From Ecdyonurus torrentis (taxonomy: Eukaryota; Arthropoda; Insecta; Ephemeroptera; Heptageniidae), in NCBI GenBank assembly GCA_949318235.1, contig OX439136.1, forward strand, positions 6,936,478-7,000,477: a stretch of DNA of 64,000 nt. Direction: 5' to 3'. Made by a program: the position numbers and the translations under genes. The number at the start of each line of letters is the position of its first letter. Position 1 is the stretch's first letter. The notes under the pieces are model-generated. The model had not been told where the DNA came from, did not search any database, and saw nothing but the letters and a program-made list of their open reading frames with translations. Of this stretch, positions 42,155 through 54,499 are shown one piece after another.

Positions 42155-42391
42155 TACACGGAAAGAAAAAATTAGGTTGTATAATATTATGGTCTTTATG
42201 TCATTATAGCATAAATTATGCTAAATTAGAGCAACATTATATAATTACGCTGTCCAACATAATATTAAGACTAAATAATATAACACATTTTTATTATGCA
42301 GTACAGTATAAATTATGTCGTATATGGAATAACTTGTACTGGAAAATGATTTTGCCTATAATTATTACGTATTTATTTTTGTCCATGTATA
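42155..42391. mobile_element. Family G MITE, copy 2
   Basis: Left ATACACGGAAAGAAAAAATT, right (reverse-complemented) ATACATGGACAAAAATAAAT. The interior shares TTTATGTCATTATAGCATAA and ATGCTAAATTAGA with copy 1. Confidence 0.75.
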
Positions 42392-42585
42392 CAAAGTATA
42401 TAGATTTACTATATAATATGGGATTTATGTAATCTGCACTATAGATAATGTGAAGATTATATGGAGTGAGGATTTGCTATGTTAAGAAGCTATATCAAAC
42501 TATTTAGCAAGCTATAGTTTGCTTGTTCCTTGTAAGTATTATAGTATAATATACTAAATATAAGTATAACAGGAACCATAAATGT

Positions 42586-42917
42586 TTAAAGCCATAGACC
42601 ACATAAAACAACATGTGAATGAATAAACACGAAATGGGATCTTCAAAATTGATGACAATTTTTACCAGAATGTTAATGTAGCCCCACGAGAGAGCGTGAA
42701 AAAACTGTAAAGTATTTGCGTGAAAATTCATGTTTATGACGTCAGAACCATGCAAAAATTAGTATAAAAATGTTGTGCGGGTTGCATAAATTGAATTTTC
42801 TGATCACTGCTACGGGGCTACTGTTGGGTTTTGAGACAAACTAATACTATTTATGTAACACCCACTAAGTGTTTTGTGATATAAATGCTTATGTTTTTCT
42901 CTGGTCTATTCCTTTAA
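42586..42917 (-). mobile_element. Family A MITE (minus)
   Basis: 332 bp, TTAA at both ends, in the opposite orientation to 19193. It retains AGCCATAGACCACATAAAA, CACGAAATGGGAT, TGTAGCCCCACGAGAGAGCG, TATGACGTCAGAA, TGCGGGTTGCATAAATTGAA and the end CTCTGGTCTATTCCT. Confidence 0.93.
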
Positions 42918-43516
42918 TAGTTCTTTAAATAATAACGTTTATTGGACGATAAACTTCATAAAAAAAATGCACATATGAATAAATTAATTTTCAGTTATTA
43001 TAGATAACTCATTTTTTTGTTCGACAAAATAAGAATAGAATGACACTATAAGAAGAGAAAGAAGATTTTATTTTATTGAAACATATTGTTGTTAGTGGAT
43101 CGATTGTTATGTTATTGATGACTTTTTATTCATTGTTAACAAGATAACAAAAGACTTATACTTTATATATAAGGACTGTCACGCGATCTTATAAAACTTG
43201 TAGTATTTCAATTCAAAAATAATTGAACTTTAATAAGTAAAATGTGACCTTGCAAAAAAAAAAAAAATGTGTGCCCAATTATGAAAGTTCAATTTAAAAA
43301 TATTTGAAATGTTTTGCATTTTCTATTCTATAAGTATCAGTATGAATTATAATTAAATTCTTCATACATATCAAATTGGGTCATGCTTCAATAGTATTTT
43401 GTAAATAGATTTTTTTTAAATTAAAACCTGAAATCAAATCGATTTTACTTTGTGGTATTTCAACTAATGACCCGCGCAGCGTTTATGGGTCAAGCTCTAT
43501 ATAGGAGTCATCATTT

Positions 43517-43680
43517 TTGACTAATAAAGGAACAACTGTTTTGAGGCCGGCTATAAGCAATTTTGGTCACATCCGCTTCCGTTTCTTCTTACTACGCATG
43601 CGCAATACATCGAAACAGAAGCGGAAGTGAGCGAAATCGCTTATAGTCGGCCTCAAAACAGTCGTTCCTTTACTAGTCAA
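43517..43680. mobile_element. 164-bp near-perfect palindromic MITE, intact
   Basis: Outer arms TTGACTAATAAAGGAAC and (reverse-complemented) TTGACTAGTAAAGGAAC. Complementarity continues through ACTGTTTTGAGGCCGGCTAT and CATCCGCTTCCGTTTC. The loop carries TACGCATGCGCA. It is the uninterrupted relative of the element split at 20320/21443. The CCGCTTCCG arms contain ETS-like cores and the loop an NRF-1-like palindrome; binding is not shown. Confidence 0.9.
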
Positions 43681-43714
43681 TAGGTCACGTATTAAAGACT
43701 TCATGCAGATTTAT

Positions 43715-44028
43715 ATTTGGTTCTTAGGGGTCAGTTTGAACTATAGACAGAAAGTGGCTACTCCAGGGTGAGTTTGCGGGGGCTGATGATTAGAGAATAG
43801 AGCCCCTTATTAACGGAGCAGTGACCTTAGACTGCCCGATTAGATTGGAACGCAAACAGATTTGGGCTAGTATTTTTCCCCTTATCGCGAGTTAGCTTAA
43901 TTTAATTTTTTTCTGTTTTGACTCTTGAGGACTTGTTTGTTCTGTTCCTGAATAAATAAATTATTGGAATTTGCTGCTTCTCAATTGTGCTAAGCTCCCA
44001 CACTAGTTGGCTACAGGCGTGAAAACTT
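43715..44028 (+). mobile_element. Possible solo LTR (tentative)
   Basis: More complex, GC-richer sequence than its surroundings. It has a U3-like part (CAGAAAGTGGCTACTCCAGG), AATAAATAAA near 43953, and about 75 bp later an end in TTGGCTACA. That arrangement resembles an LTR with R-U5. No second LTR, primer-binding site, target duplication or convincing TG start is found, so this is weak. Confidence 0.25.
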
Positions 44029-44641
44029 GCCAGACACATGACCAATTTACGTCCAATTTACGGCTAATTTTTGTTGGTACCGTGACGCAAGGAAAAAAAA
44101 AAGTGTCAGCTGACATATGTTGACCTTCTCTCACAGACCAATCTGACATTGACTTCACACAACGCAAAGTTCATGTCCCAAAGTATAACCCAAAACTATC
44201 ACAGTATATATTCCAAAGCGTTGATTCAAATGCCAGTTCAAATATTACTCCAAATAGTATTTACATGGACATTTCATATTTTGGGCACCGGAAAGGCTAT
44301 AATACACACATTTTTTTTTCACTAAAATAAGATGAATTTTTCAACATAATAATAATTAAATGGTATTTGCCACGCCAAAAACTTTAGGTTTAGCCACCAT
44401 AGATGAAATAATTTGATAAATATCCAAAATTGCTGCTCAATAAATATATATATTTAAAAAAAAAAGCACCAAAAATTGCAAAAAAAAAAAAAAGTTTTCC
44501 AAATTTTGCATGCGGTAATTACCCATTATTATTTGCACAGACAACATAATTTAAGGAATTATTCAGTTACATAGATGTTACTCTTTTTTACGTGTGGAGT
44601 CTCCTTAATCCATAAATTAGAAATTTAAGAGGGGGGAGGGG

Positions 44642-44644
<3 letters not shown>
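44029..44644. other. Non-coding interval of intermediate complexity
   Basis: 44029-44300 is less AT-rich than average (GTGTCAGCTGACATATGTTG, CCAATTTACG...) but has no open frame of note and no match in the window. It could be internal sequence of the element suspected at 43715. Confidence 0.35.

Positions 44645-44676
<32 letters not shown>
44645..44676. repeat. Poly(T) tract
   Basis: About T32, preceded by GAGGGGGGAGGGGGAG. Confidence 0.93.
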
Positions 44677-44679
<3 letters not shown>

Positions 44680-45492
44680 ATTATTATTATTACTATGATC
44701 TCTCACTTATATAAATACCATAACTTTCATTTTGCAAACAGTGTAAAATTATTATTATGAAACATATTTCATTTCAAATTCCCATACTGCTTCATAAAAA
44801 TCAAATCAATCACCTATATAAAAAAACATGTACGTATAATATAAAGAAATTATGAATGAGAATCATAAATTTATAATATATAACATTTTCATTATCTAAC
44901 TAATTCTTTATTTACATATATATACCCATAAAAAATATATAAATATGTAAATAATAAAATAAACATAGACAATTTCATTCATATAATAATAATATTATAA
45001 ATCTTTGAAATTATTATTCATCAATAATTCTCTCTCTATATAAATATATTTATATGTATAATACTATAATAAAATTATTCATGACATTTTGGTTTCCGTT
45101 TGGAAAATATATATCTGATTATCTCTGCTATATAATCCTTTTCAATCAATCATTAATTTTGACACATTTGGTAAAAGTGTTATTGTGTGGTTTTATTGAC
45201 TGAGTTTCATCATATTTGCATATTCAATCATTTCTATATACGTTATTATAGCAAAAATAAAAATGTATATATTTTTTATTCATTATCATATATACATGTT
45301 GCAAAATAGTAATTTTTTATTATTTAAATAATTTATTACAGGTAATTTGATTAATCGTATATTTGTTTATTTTATTATTTGATTTACAAATAAATTTGGT
45401 CATGAGGTCACTAGTAATATAAATGATTATGATTATAATCATATGAATGTTTTTTTATTTTTGTTATATGCCATGATAATAATAATAATAAT
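44677..45492. other. AT-rich non-coding interval
   Basis: Very AT-rich with many TATATA/AATAAT runs. No gene. Confidence 0.5.
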
Positions 45493-45568
45493 TAACGGCT
45501 TTTATTGGGCAAAATCAGGCATAACAACCTCTCAATTTAACCCAACTGTTTTACAGTACAGTCAGTTA
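45493..45568 (-). repeat. 76-bp dispersed repeat (family I), copy 2
   Basis: Inverted relative to copy 1 at 40407. It ends TAACGG...CAGTTA and shares AACCTCTCAATTTAACCCAA. Confidence 0.7.
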
Positions 45569-45645
45569 CAATAGATATTATAGTAATGTTTGTAATCATA
45601 TGAATGTTTTTTTATTTTTGCCATGATATTATAGTGAAATGTGGG

Positions 45646-45800
45646 AAAGGGTGTATCCACATGATGTTATATTGAATGCACTTCAACGCCATACTGGATC
45701 AATGAACAGCATTGCTCAGCATATATATAGGACAAACTTCGTTTACGGCTGTAGTGAAATTAGTTAATTTTTTTTTCTTATTATTTTTCTCACATGAGAA
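45646..45800 (+). mobile_element. Family D MITE, truncated
   Basis: The left half only: GTGTATCCACATGATGTTAT, CACTTCAACGCCATACTGGA, AGCATTGCTCAGCATATA, GGACAAACTTCGTTT and TTATTTTTCTCACAT. The right end is not found in the following 300 bp. Confidence 0.75.
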
Positions 45801-46690
45801 GAAAATACATGATGATATAGTATAATATTCATATACTAATTCAAATTTTTATCAACTCATGATAGTACGCGGAATAATTAATAAAACATTTTTATAACAT
45901 AGCTTAATAAATAGAATTTTACTTTTAATACATTTTGAGAAATTTTTTAAACAGTTTACCGCCCAAAACACGCAATTTTTAAATCAATAAAAAATATATA
46001 AAACTTATTTCTCTAAAAAAAAAAAAAAAAATCTACCCTATGTTACTCTCATATTAAAAATAAAATGCAAATTAAGTTATTTAGATAAATAAATATGCAC
46101 TTTATACAATTTACAATATTATATAAATTTCCATCACCCCTCTTTTTTTTTATAGAGGTAATTATAGGTATTATATATTTTTTGTTATACCTCTTAGATA
46201 TACATACACAAATTTAATAGTATATCACAGGACTAATACACGGTGACATGCAATTTATTGGTCGTGAATAAGCATTAGAGTAAAGATATACCTCTCTAAG
46301 CTTATAGGCAAAACTCTCTCTCTCTCTCTCTCTCTGTAGCTTTTTGTTGTTGTTTTATACTAAAATACATCAAGTTATACTACACACCTCTCCTTCCTAA
46401 TTGTTCTCTGATTCATAGGTTCCATTACCTCGGCAAATTGCCCTGTCTACCTTACGACTTTTAGTTGTAAAATACAAAATTCTCACTCTACTCTTCTCTC
46501 TCTCTTTAAAACAATAAACAATCCAGTTTGTGCTGCCACATAGTGGTATATTATAAAAGTTTAATGTTTTTTTTTTCACTCAAAACATGCTGGTTGACTG
46601 GTATGGTGTGTGAGTTAAATATGTTAATTAGTGTAATTATTATAATTAATTGGTGCATTGTAATATATGTTTTTATGTATAGTTGTGCAT

Positions 46691-46694
<4 letters not shown>
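45801..46694. other. AT-rich non-coding interval
   Basis: A (CT)n run at 46313-46336 and poly(A) near 46015-46031. No gene. Confidence 0.45.

Positions 46695-46727
<33 letters not shown>
46695..46727. repeat. (CT)n microsatellite
   Basis: About 16 CT units followed by two ACTCTCT units. Confidence 0.95.
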
Positions 46728-46728
<1 letters not shown>

Positions 46729-46959
46729 CTCTACTCTCTGAAGTAAAATTAATGTTATATAGTGAAATATTTAATTAATATATTATGTGTTTGCGTTTCA
46801 ATATATTATTTTATATACATATGCAACATTAAATTTAACTAAATGAGCTTTTCAGGCTGTTTATATTTTTGTTTTATTTCTTTTGAAAATCCATTTTCTT
46901 TGAGTTACCAAGCTTGAATATTCTATTGAAAACCCATGCCACTATATTATATTATTATA

Positions 46960-47108
<149 letters not shown>

Positions 47109-47619
47109 GTCACTGTGAGGATATTTTAATAAAAGTTGAAGCATAATAAATTTATACATACACAGCACATTATTCACTAAAAATATTATATTAGCGCTTT
47201 TATTATTATTTTGCATTCATACATATTTTGCTCTATACCTGATGTAACTGATATGTTATTACAAAATGCACTTAACCTATATTATAGACTATCTGATAAA
47301 TATAATATAATTTGTCTCACCGTTTGGCTTATTTAATCATCGTCATCATATTAGTATATTATAAAAATAATTAAATTCTAATCAATTATTATTACAAACG
47401 CGGCGCACTTTCTATATGGTATATTCGAAAAACAATTAAAAACTTGCATTATTATTATATTGATTTTTACAAACATCATTGATTAAATTCATTATTTCTC
47501 AATATACCAAATACGAAATAATAATAATAATATGAATATATGATATATGTGATGAAACAAAAATAAAAAATTACCGTATGACTATAATATTATATTATAT
47601 ATAATATATAATATTATAG

Positions 47620-47621
<2 letters not shown>
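47109..47621. other. AT-rich non-coding interval
   Basis: Nothing gene-like is seen. The end of this stretch, ACTATAATATTATATT...AATATTATAGT, is a perfect-looking AT dyad just before the next (AT)n. Confidence 0.45.

Positions 47622-47706
<85 letters not shown>
47622..47706. repeat. (AT)n microsatellite
   Basis: About 85 bp of TA repeat. Confidence 0.97.
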
Positions 47707-47710
<4 letters not shown>

Positions 47711-47949
47711 GATGACTGAAACTATATAATGAAATATATTGTATTCCTTTATAAATATTTTTGTAATCAATATAATATACCAATTGGTATTATGATCAAT
47801 AAAGAAACTGAACCTGAATTAATAAGAAATAACATTGTTGACCCAGACAGTTCATAATAAGTATAATAAATCAATAGTTATACAACAAGAGCTGGTCTAG
47901 TCATTATCTTATTATTTAAGTGTACTATATAATGTAAGTAAATATAATA

Positions 47950-48292
47950 TTAAAGGAATAGACCAGAGAAAAACATAAGCAGTTATATAACAAAACACGT
48001 GATGGGATTTACATAAATAACATTAGTTTGTCTCCAAACCCAACAGTAGCCCCATAGCAGTGATCAGAAAATTCGATTTATGCAACCTGCACAACATTTT
48101 CATACTAATTTTTGCATGTTTCTGACGTCATAAACATGAATTTTCACGCAAATTGCATGCTTAACAGTATTTTAACGCTCTCTCGTGGGACTACATTGAC
48201 ATTCTGGTAAAAATTGTCATCAGTTTTGAAGATCCTATTTCGTGTTTATTCATTAAAAAGCACATGTTGTTTTATGTAGTCTATGGCTTTAA
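47950..48292 (+). mobile_element. Family A MITE
   Basis: 343 bp, TTAA at both ends. Left TIR AGGAATAGACCAGAG, right (reverse-complemented) AGCCATAGACTACATAAAA. The interior is as in 19193, including TTCTGACGTCATAAACATGA and CGCTCTCTCGTGGGACTACA. Confidence 0.93.
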
Positions 48293-48694
48293 TGTAATAA
48301 AATCAAATAATCGTTTTTATTCCAGAAAGCATAGAATAAAAATAAAATATACATTTTTGGAAGGGTGACATGAGGTTAGAGCCTCATCATACCAACATAC
48401 GTCTGGCCCACTCTTACACCTAACCCCAACCAATAAATGAATCTAATTAAAAATAATTTTAAATATAGACTTATCTTCAATGACAAATACTAATAATATA
48501 AATTTAATAAATATACATATTGTTTCACATTTGAGTGAGTTATATACGTATAAGTACCACATTAAAATTTAAAAAGGCACAACAATAGACTGAATTGCAA
48601 CAATAAAAGTGCAAGTTATTTTTCTCAGTGCATACATCAATGTTGATTTTAGAGCTAGAATAAAAATAATCTTAATAATAATAACTATAATAAG

Positions 48695-49059
48695 TTAAGG
48701 CGGGAAATCAGGTATACTGCGGGATATGACTAAAAAAAATTGTTAAGAAAGAAAAATCTGAAATTTTGCACAGTGATATATTAGGATATTATGTCTTCAA
48801 AAATGTAAAAAAAAAACAAAAAACGAAAGGTCACCATGCTAGATTTTAAATTATGAAGTTTTTGAAGTTTTAGTCCTATAAGAGCCCATGTTAATTTCAA
48901 AAATTATTTTCTCTTTATATCTGATAGTCACGGATTCTGAAATTTTTATCACAGTATATAGCTGTTACCTGTTACAATTAACTTTCAAATGGCATCATAA
49001 ACTTTAAAGTTTTCTTTTAAAATTTTGAGATATAAGCCATCTATATATACAACCCTTAA
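48695..49059 (+). mobile_element. Family C MITE, copy 1
   Basis: 365 bp, TTAA at both ends. Starts GGCGGGAAATCAGG; ends (reverse-complemented) GGGTTGTATATATAG followed by CTTATATCTCAAAATT. The interior matches 53557 (ATACTGCG, TTTTGCACAGTGAT, TTCTAGATTTTAAT-type, GCTGTTACCTGTTA, GGCATCATAAA). Blocks ATTTTGCACAGTGAT, GGTCACCATGC, CCCATGTTAATTTCAA and TATCACAG align with family B, showing common ancestry. Confidence 0.88.
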
Positions 49060-49229
49060 AATAATATATTAATGTACTACAACTATATAAAACATTAACT
49101 TTCAATACAAATCACAAATTTTTATATGTAAATGCAATTGAATTAAAAATATTACATAAAATCAGACCTTTTTTTCCGTTTTTTTTTTTTTTTTATTTAT
49201 AAAATACTACAACTCTTAAAATACTTTTT

Positions 49230-49232
<3 letters not shown>

Positions 49233-49274
<42 letters not shown>
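49233..49274. repeat. Poly(A) tract, 42 bp
   Basis: A42 following CTTTTTAGC. No SINE body precedes it. Confidence 0.95.
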
Positions 49275-49279
<5 letters not shown>

Positions 49280-50265
49280 TAAAACCATATAAAGGTAATC
49301 ATCATTCATTTCACACAAAACTATAAAATCAATAATAATAAAGTTAAAAAAATGATTTATTTAAATAGTGATTAAGAGATGTTAATCTGAATAATATAAC
49401 GTGACATCGCATTATATCGTTCCTATGTATAGACGTGATAAAATTTTCTGTACACATTAAAAAACTGGCGTATCATCGTCCCGCATTTATCAATATTTCT
49501 CTCTCCCTGTAGTAAATATAATTTACACTCGCTATATGGGGTCTATAGACAGCATAATTTCGATATTTAAAACCATATTTTCTATCTTCTTTTCGATATA
49601 TTGGTAATATATACACAAATATTGAATATTTGAATAATAAATATTTTATTTATATATTATAAAAGCCTATATGGGTAAAATGAAAATTATTAAATATTTT
49701 TAAAACCATGATGTAACATTTTTTATGTTATATTATATTATTATTTTTTGTATCCAGCTTTTTTTTTTTATGAAGTTGTTGAGAATTTCAAGTATGGAAT
49801 AAAATATAGTTTTTATATATATACAATTCAATTTATTATTTTTTTAATGTAATGTAAACAATTTAAATCAGTTCAGTGCATGCGGTTCACTTATAATAGT
49901 CTAAAAAGTAGCACACGTTGAAGTGCCTATTATATCAATGAAGAGAAATTCATGTACATTTATATACGTAGCAGTTATCAAATTTGTTTTAAAATATATT
50001 TTTAAATAATTAAATTTTTAATAACATATAGATATTTTGATATAAAAAATAAATGGAAATTCTGTTTACCCAAAAGATAGAGAGAAAAGGTGAAGTTTCG
50101 GCTGAAAAATAAACATAACATATATAGCTGAATGCAGCAACATTTATGCATACATTATGCTATATGATTATATTGTATAGTATTATACAACATAGCAAAA
50201 CAGTTAAGATGTTCAGTATAATTATTTATGTTATTACAAAATAGCAACATTTGTGCTTAACAATA

Positions 50266-50274
<9 letters not shown>
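49275..50274. other. AT-rich interval; degenerate family G sequence at its end
   Basis: Mostly AT-rich filler. From about 50110 to 50265, GCAACATTTATGCATACATT and ATTATGCTATATG resemble family G interiors, without recognisable ends. Confidence 0.4.

Positions 50275-50362
<88 letters not shown>
50275..50362. repeat. Compound (AT)n-(AC)n microsatellite
   Basis: TA repeat to 50349, then (AC)7. Confidence 0.97.
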
Positions 50363-50363
<1 letters not shown>

Positions 50364-51273
50364 TAACACACCGTACGTATATTTAATAGGAATTATTCAA
50401 TACACCATTTATTTATATTTATTTTCTGTGTATAAGGAAGTATATAATAGATATACTTACTACGTTTTGAGTGTGTTTATACCCTAACATATAATGCAAT
50501 AGGATAAAATTAGGGAAGTGCAATTTTTTATTATCATACGTAAAATTAAAAAAAAAAATAAAATAGAAAATTACATTTAATAATAACATTTTAAGAATAT
50601 AGATTAAGTATAGTTCTGCTCAATTTCCCTGGACCACGGGGTTTCTTATACATATAGCGCGGGTGTTTCAAACAAAAAAATATATATATCTGGTATAGAA
50701 GAGAGGGAGGGGTGTTACACCACTTGGACCACTTACTGTGTAATTTAATCACAAAACTGACACCTGCCATATTTATAATAAACAACTGCAATACTATACC
50801 ATATCAAATTGTGCAGAAATATATATAACATATTATATTTTTACTTTATAACGATTAGTCAAAGAGTCAGCTTGCAAACGTATAAAAATATAATTACTCT
50901 GATTTTGTTAAAAGTTGAATTATAGAAATAATTTTAATGGAAAATAAAAATCTGGAATTGCATTATTAAATAATAGCAATAATACATAGATATAGTATTG
51001 TTATAAATACATTTAAAATTCTGAGTTTTATTTTTACATATGATGCACTATAACTATATATAGATTTGAACACAAAACTTGATAAACTCTGTAATTTAAA
51101 TTTTGATTACATTCCATTCTAAAATAATATTTAAATTAAAATGTTTTTTAATCCAAAAAACCTTTGTGCAAAAAAAAAAAAAAAAAAAAAAAAAAACTTT
51201 TATTTAGTGATATTATATAATGTTTGACCCCTGCCCTTATTATTATTTTTTAAATATATAGGTTCATAGAACT
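50363..51273. other. AT-rich non-coding interval
   Basis: Poly(A) near 51171-51196. A patch near 50605-50760 (CCTGGACCACGGGG, GAGAGGGAGGGGTG) is GC-richer, but its 66-codon minus frame has no recognisable domain. Confidence 0.45.
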
Positions 51274-51610
51274 TTAAGGGAGTAGGGGACCGACATCGGC
51301 CATTAGACTCAAACTTTTCTCGTCAAAAAAATATAAAATTTTGCACAATGATACTTCAGCTTGAGAAAATTTCAAATATATAAAAATTTTGGGGGGTCAC
51401 CGTGCAAATTAATTTTATATGATTTTTTGAAATTTGAGGCCCATAAGACCCAATGTTATATCAATAATTTTTTCTTTTTTTCGGGACGGTCAAAACATCA
51501 TGAAATTTATATCACGGCTAGATGTGACCGTTAGCTACACAATGACACCAAATTTAGACCCCAAACACTTCTAGTTTTTGAGATATAAGGTCGGTACCCT
51601 ACTCCCTTAA
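51274..51610 (+). mobile_element. Family B MITE, copy 2 (intact ends)
   Basis: 337 bp with TTAA at both ends. Left TIR GGGAGTAGGGGACCGAC; right, reverse-complemented, GGGAGTAGGGTACCGAC, differing at one base in 17. The interior is nearly identical to 14350 (GGCCATTAGACTCAAACTTT, GGGGGGTCACCGTGCAAAT, GAGATATAAGGTCGG). Confidence 0.95.
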
Positions 51611-52839
51611 ACAAGAATGATGATATTAAATTGTAGAAAAAATTAAGTGCACATGAAATGTATAGTTTAATGGATGTTACCGGAGAACACAATAACCCAA
51701 TCTTAGGAGCGTAAAAAAGTGACTAATTTCTTATCTTATAGCTTTTTTTTTATTATTATTATTATTATTTTTTAAAAAAACTCAATGTTTACAGATTTTT
51801 TAAGTTTCGAAAAAAAAAAAATAATAATAAACTTATGCGATCCAATGACAAACAATATAGAAGTGTAACTCCATGCGGAAATATATATCAGATATTTTGC
51901 ATGTACCTTTATTCAACTATTACTAAATAAATAATAATAATAAAGGATGTAAAGTAAAAATAATAACGGAATAACGATGAATGTTTTAACTTATCCTGCA
52001 GCAAATTTAAATAATTAAGTAAACATATAATAAAAATTAATTAAATTTAATAATAAAAAATTCATATAAATTTTTATAATGAAAAGACAATAACAAAAAT
52101 TTCCACTCAATAAAAATTTAATTAAATATTAAAAATAAATAATATTTTATTCAATAATATAATATAATAATTTAAAAAAAAAAACATGTTTACGCATTGT
52201 TGTATTTTTTACTCATTTTATTGTATATCATTGAAGCGTATTAAATTTCACTGAACTGATTTTTGTTTATTATTTTATTTGATCAGCTTTCAAAATATAA
52301 TCCTCTCTCTCTCTCTATACCCATACTATATACACACATAGCTCATACAAAAGTAAATATTTTAATAAAAGAGATTAAAAATGGATTATCAAATATTATA
52401 TGTGAATGATCTACTATGTACTGAACGTTACGTATAAACCAAATATTATTGTTTTTATTCCTTTTTTTTTTAACCAGATTATATAAAATATTTTTTAACG
52501 TATTATTTTTGTAATAGATCATAAAAATAACAAAGATTTTTATGTGTGTGTGTGGTAAAATTGTGGTGAAATTTAATGTGGTGTGCCTAAAATACTGTGT
52601 ACAAAGAATATGATATTATGGGTTTTGATTAAATTTTTATTTTAATTTCCTCATTTTTTTTTTTTTTTTATTAAATAGATCAATATTTTTATATATACAC
52701 ACGTCACTTTTTAAGCAAATTTCATATTCTTTGATTTTTCCAGTTAACTAGCTACTTTTTCATATGGAAAATTGGGTATGTAAGTAAACTGTACTGCAGG
52801 CATGCCAATAATATTTGGACGTAAATTCGCGCGAAAGGG
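51611..52839. other. AT-rich non-coding interval
   Basis: (TTA)n and poly(A) tracts near 51750-51830, and a short CT run near 52302-52315. No gene. Confidence 0.45.
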
Positions 52840-53115
52840 TCTGGATTTGAATTTTTAATGATTTCTTTAGTAGGACATATCGTTCTTTGCACGTCAAAAC
52901 GAAGCTTCTACACTTTACAAATTTCCAAGGAATGAACGATCTACACTTTATAAAGTCGCGGCTACCTGGAGCTTCTGCTATATAAAACAGGTGTGGATTA
53001 GCCAGGTAGCCGAAAATTTGTTATATGTGTAGTGTAGATTGGTCATTATTTGGAAATTTGTGAAGTGTATAGAGAAGCTTCATCTTGATGCGAGAAGATC
53101 TAAATCCGTATAAGA
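52840..53115. mobile_element. Foldback element, arms about 120 bp
   Basis: Left arm: GGTCTGGATTTGAA, AAACGAAGCTTCTACACTTT, ACAAATTTCCAAGGAATGA, CGATCTACAC, CGGCTACCTGG. The right arm, reverse-complemented, repeats these in order: CGGATTTAGATC, GATGAAGCTTCTCTATACACT, ACAAATTTCCAAATAATGA, CAATCTACAC, CGGCTACCTGG. The loop is only about 30 bp. The outer ends are eroded, so no target duplication is assigned. Confidence 0.8.
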
Positions 53116-53556
53116 ACGTTTAAATATAGATTTAACACAAATGGTTGAGATGAGATGAACATGGATTGTTGAACCGTACTGAGATACCTGTGACTTGATG
53201 TGCGTCACTAACACCAATTTGGGGGGAGGGGGGGGGGGATGAATTTTGCGAATACTGGTAATCATTTTTTTAAATATTTTTTGTGTTGTGTAAAACATAT
53301 AAAAAAAAAGTGTTTTAGAATACCTTATTTAATTTTTTTACCGTTGCAGTATATTTCTGTTAAATATAATTTTATAATAAATACGCGTCCCGTGCCCCTT
53401 GTTTGAAATATAATGTACTGTACATAGAGAATTTTTTTTCATATTTTTTCTTCTTCAAGAATGCTTTACAAAGAAAAAAGATTATGAATTTATGATTTTT
53501 AAAATATCAAAAAAAATATAATGTGATATAATCACATTTTATTTTATGCGTTCTCG
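53116..53556. other. Non-coding spacer with G-rich tract
   Basis: GGGGGGAGGGGGGGGGG near 53221-53239. No gene; the 72-codon minus frame across it encodes a Pro run from the G tract. Confidence 0.5.
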
Positions 53557-53905
53557 TTAAGGCGGGAAATCAGCTATATACTGCGATGGGATGTAACTAA
53601 AAATTTGCAAACAAAGAAATACTTAAAATTTTACACAGTGCTACATTACAGTATATCTTCATTCTTCACTAATGTAAATAGTTGAGAGTTCACCATTCTA
53701 GATTTTAATTTTTAATCCCATAAAAGACCATTTAATTTCAATTATTATTTTCTCTCATATCTGAAGGATGATCAAAGGCCGGGTTCTAAAAAAATTACTA
53801 TATAGCTGTTGCTGTTAATAGTTAATACTATTAACTTTTACATGGTATCATAAAGTTTCAAAATTTTCTCTATAGATTTTGAGGTACAAGTCATACAACC
53901 CTTCA
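53557..53905 (+). mobile_element. Family C MITE, copy 2
   Basis: 349 bp. The left end is TTAAGGCGGGAAATCAG. The right end ACAACCCTTCA has lost the TTAA (TTCA). It shares ATATACTGCG, ATTTTACACAGTG, AGTTCACCATTCTAGATTTT and TATAGCTGTTGCTGTTA with 48695. Confidence 0.85.
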
Positions 53906-54360
53906 CCCAAATGCTATATATAATACAGTACATGGATATTTTTATATTTATAGAAAACCAAGTAAAGAAATTTACGTATCAGTAAAATTATTGAAAGAAT
54001 TAATAATAATAATAATCTCCATTCAAATTCACTCGTAATCCAATTAGTGTATATGTTATTTCCACTACCTGAATTCTTATAATAAAAAAATAATATGGTA
54101 ATGTTACTTTATTATTAACTTTTATATATTACTGGTAAAAAAAAAATGTGTTTTTTATTCAAATAAATATATATTGAAATACAAACTAAATTGAAAATAA
54201 ATATAAAATAAAAAATATATATTCAAAGTATTTATTATGTTTAACAAAAAAAATGTATTTTTTAAAACATGTTGTTCAATCAATATAGTAATGAATGAAT
54301 GAATGAGTGTAAATAGCATGATACTTAATAAAATTGTAATAAATATACGCTCTTTTCAAT
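53906..54360. other. AT-rich non-coding interval
   Basis: No gene is recognised; (AATG)n-like ATGAATGAATGAATG is at 54291-54305. Confidence 0.45.
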
Positions 54361-54499
<139 letters not shown>

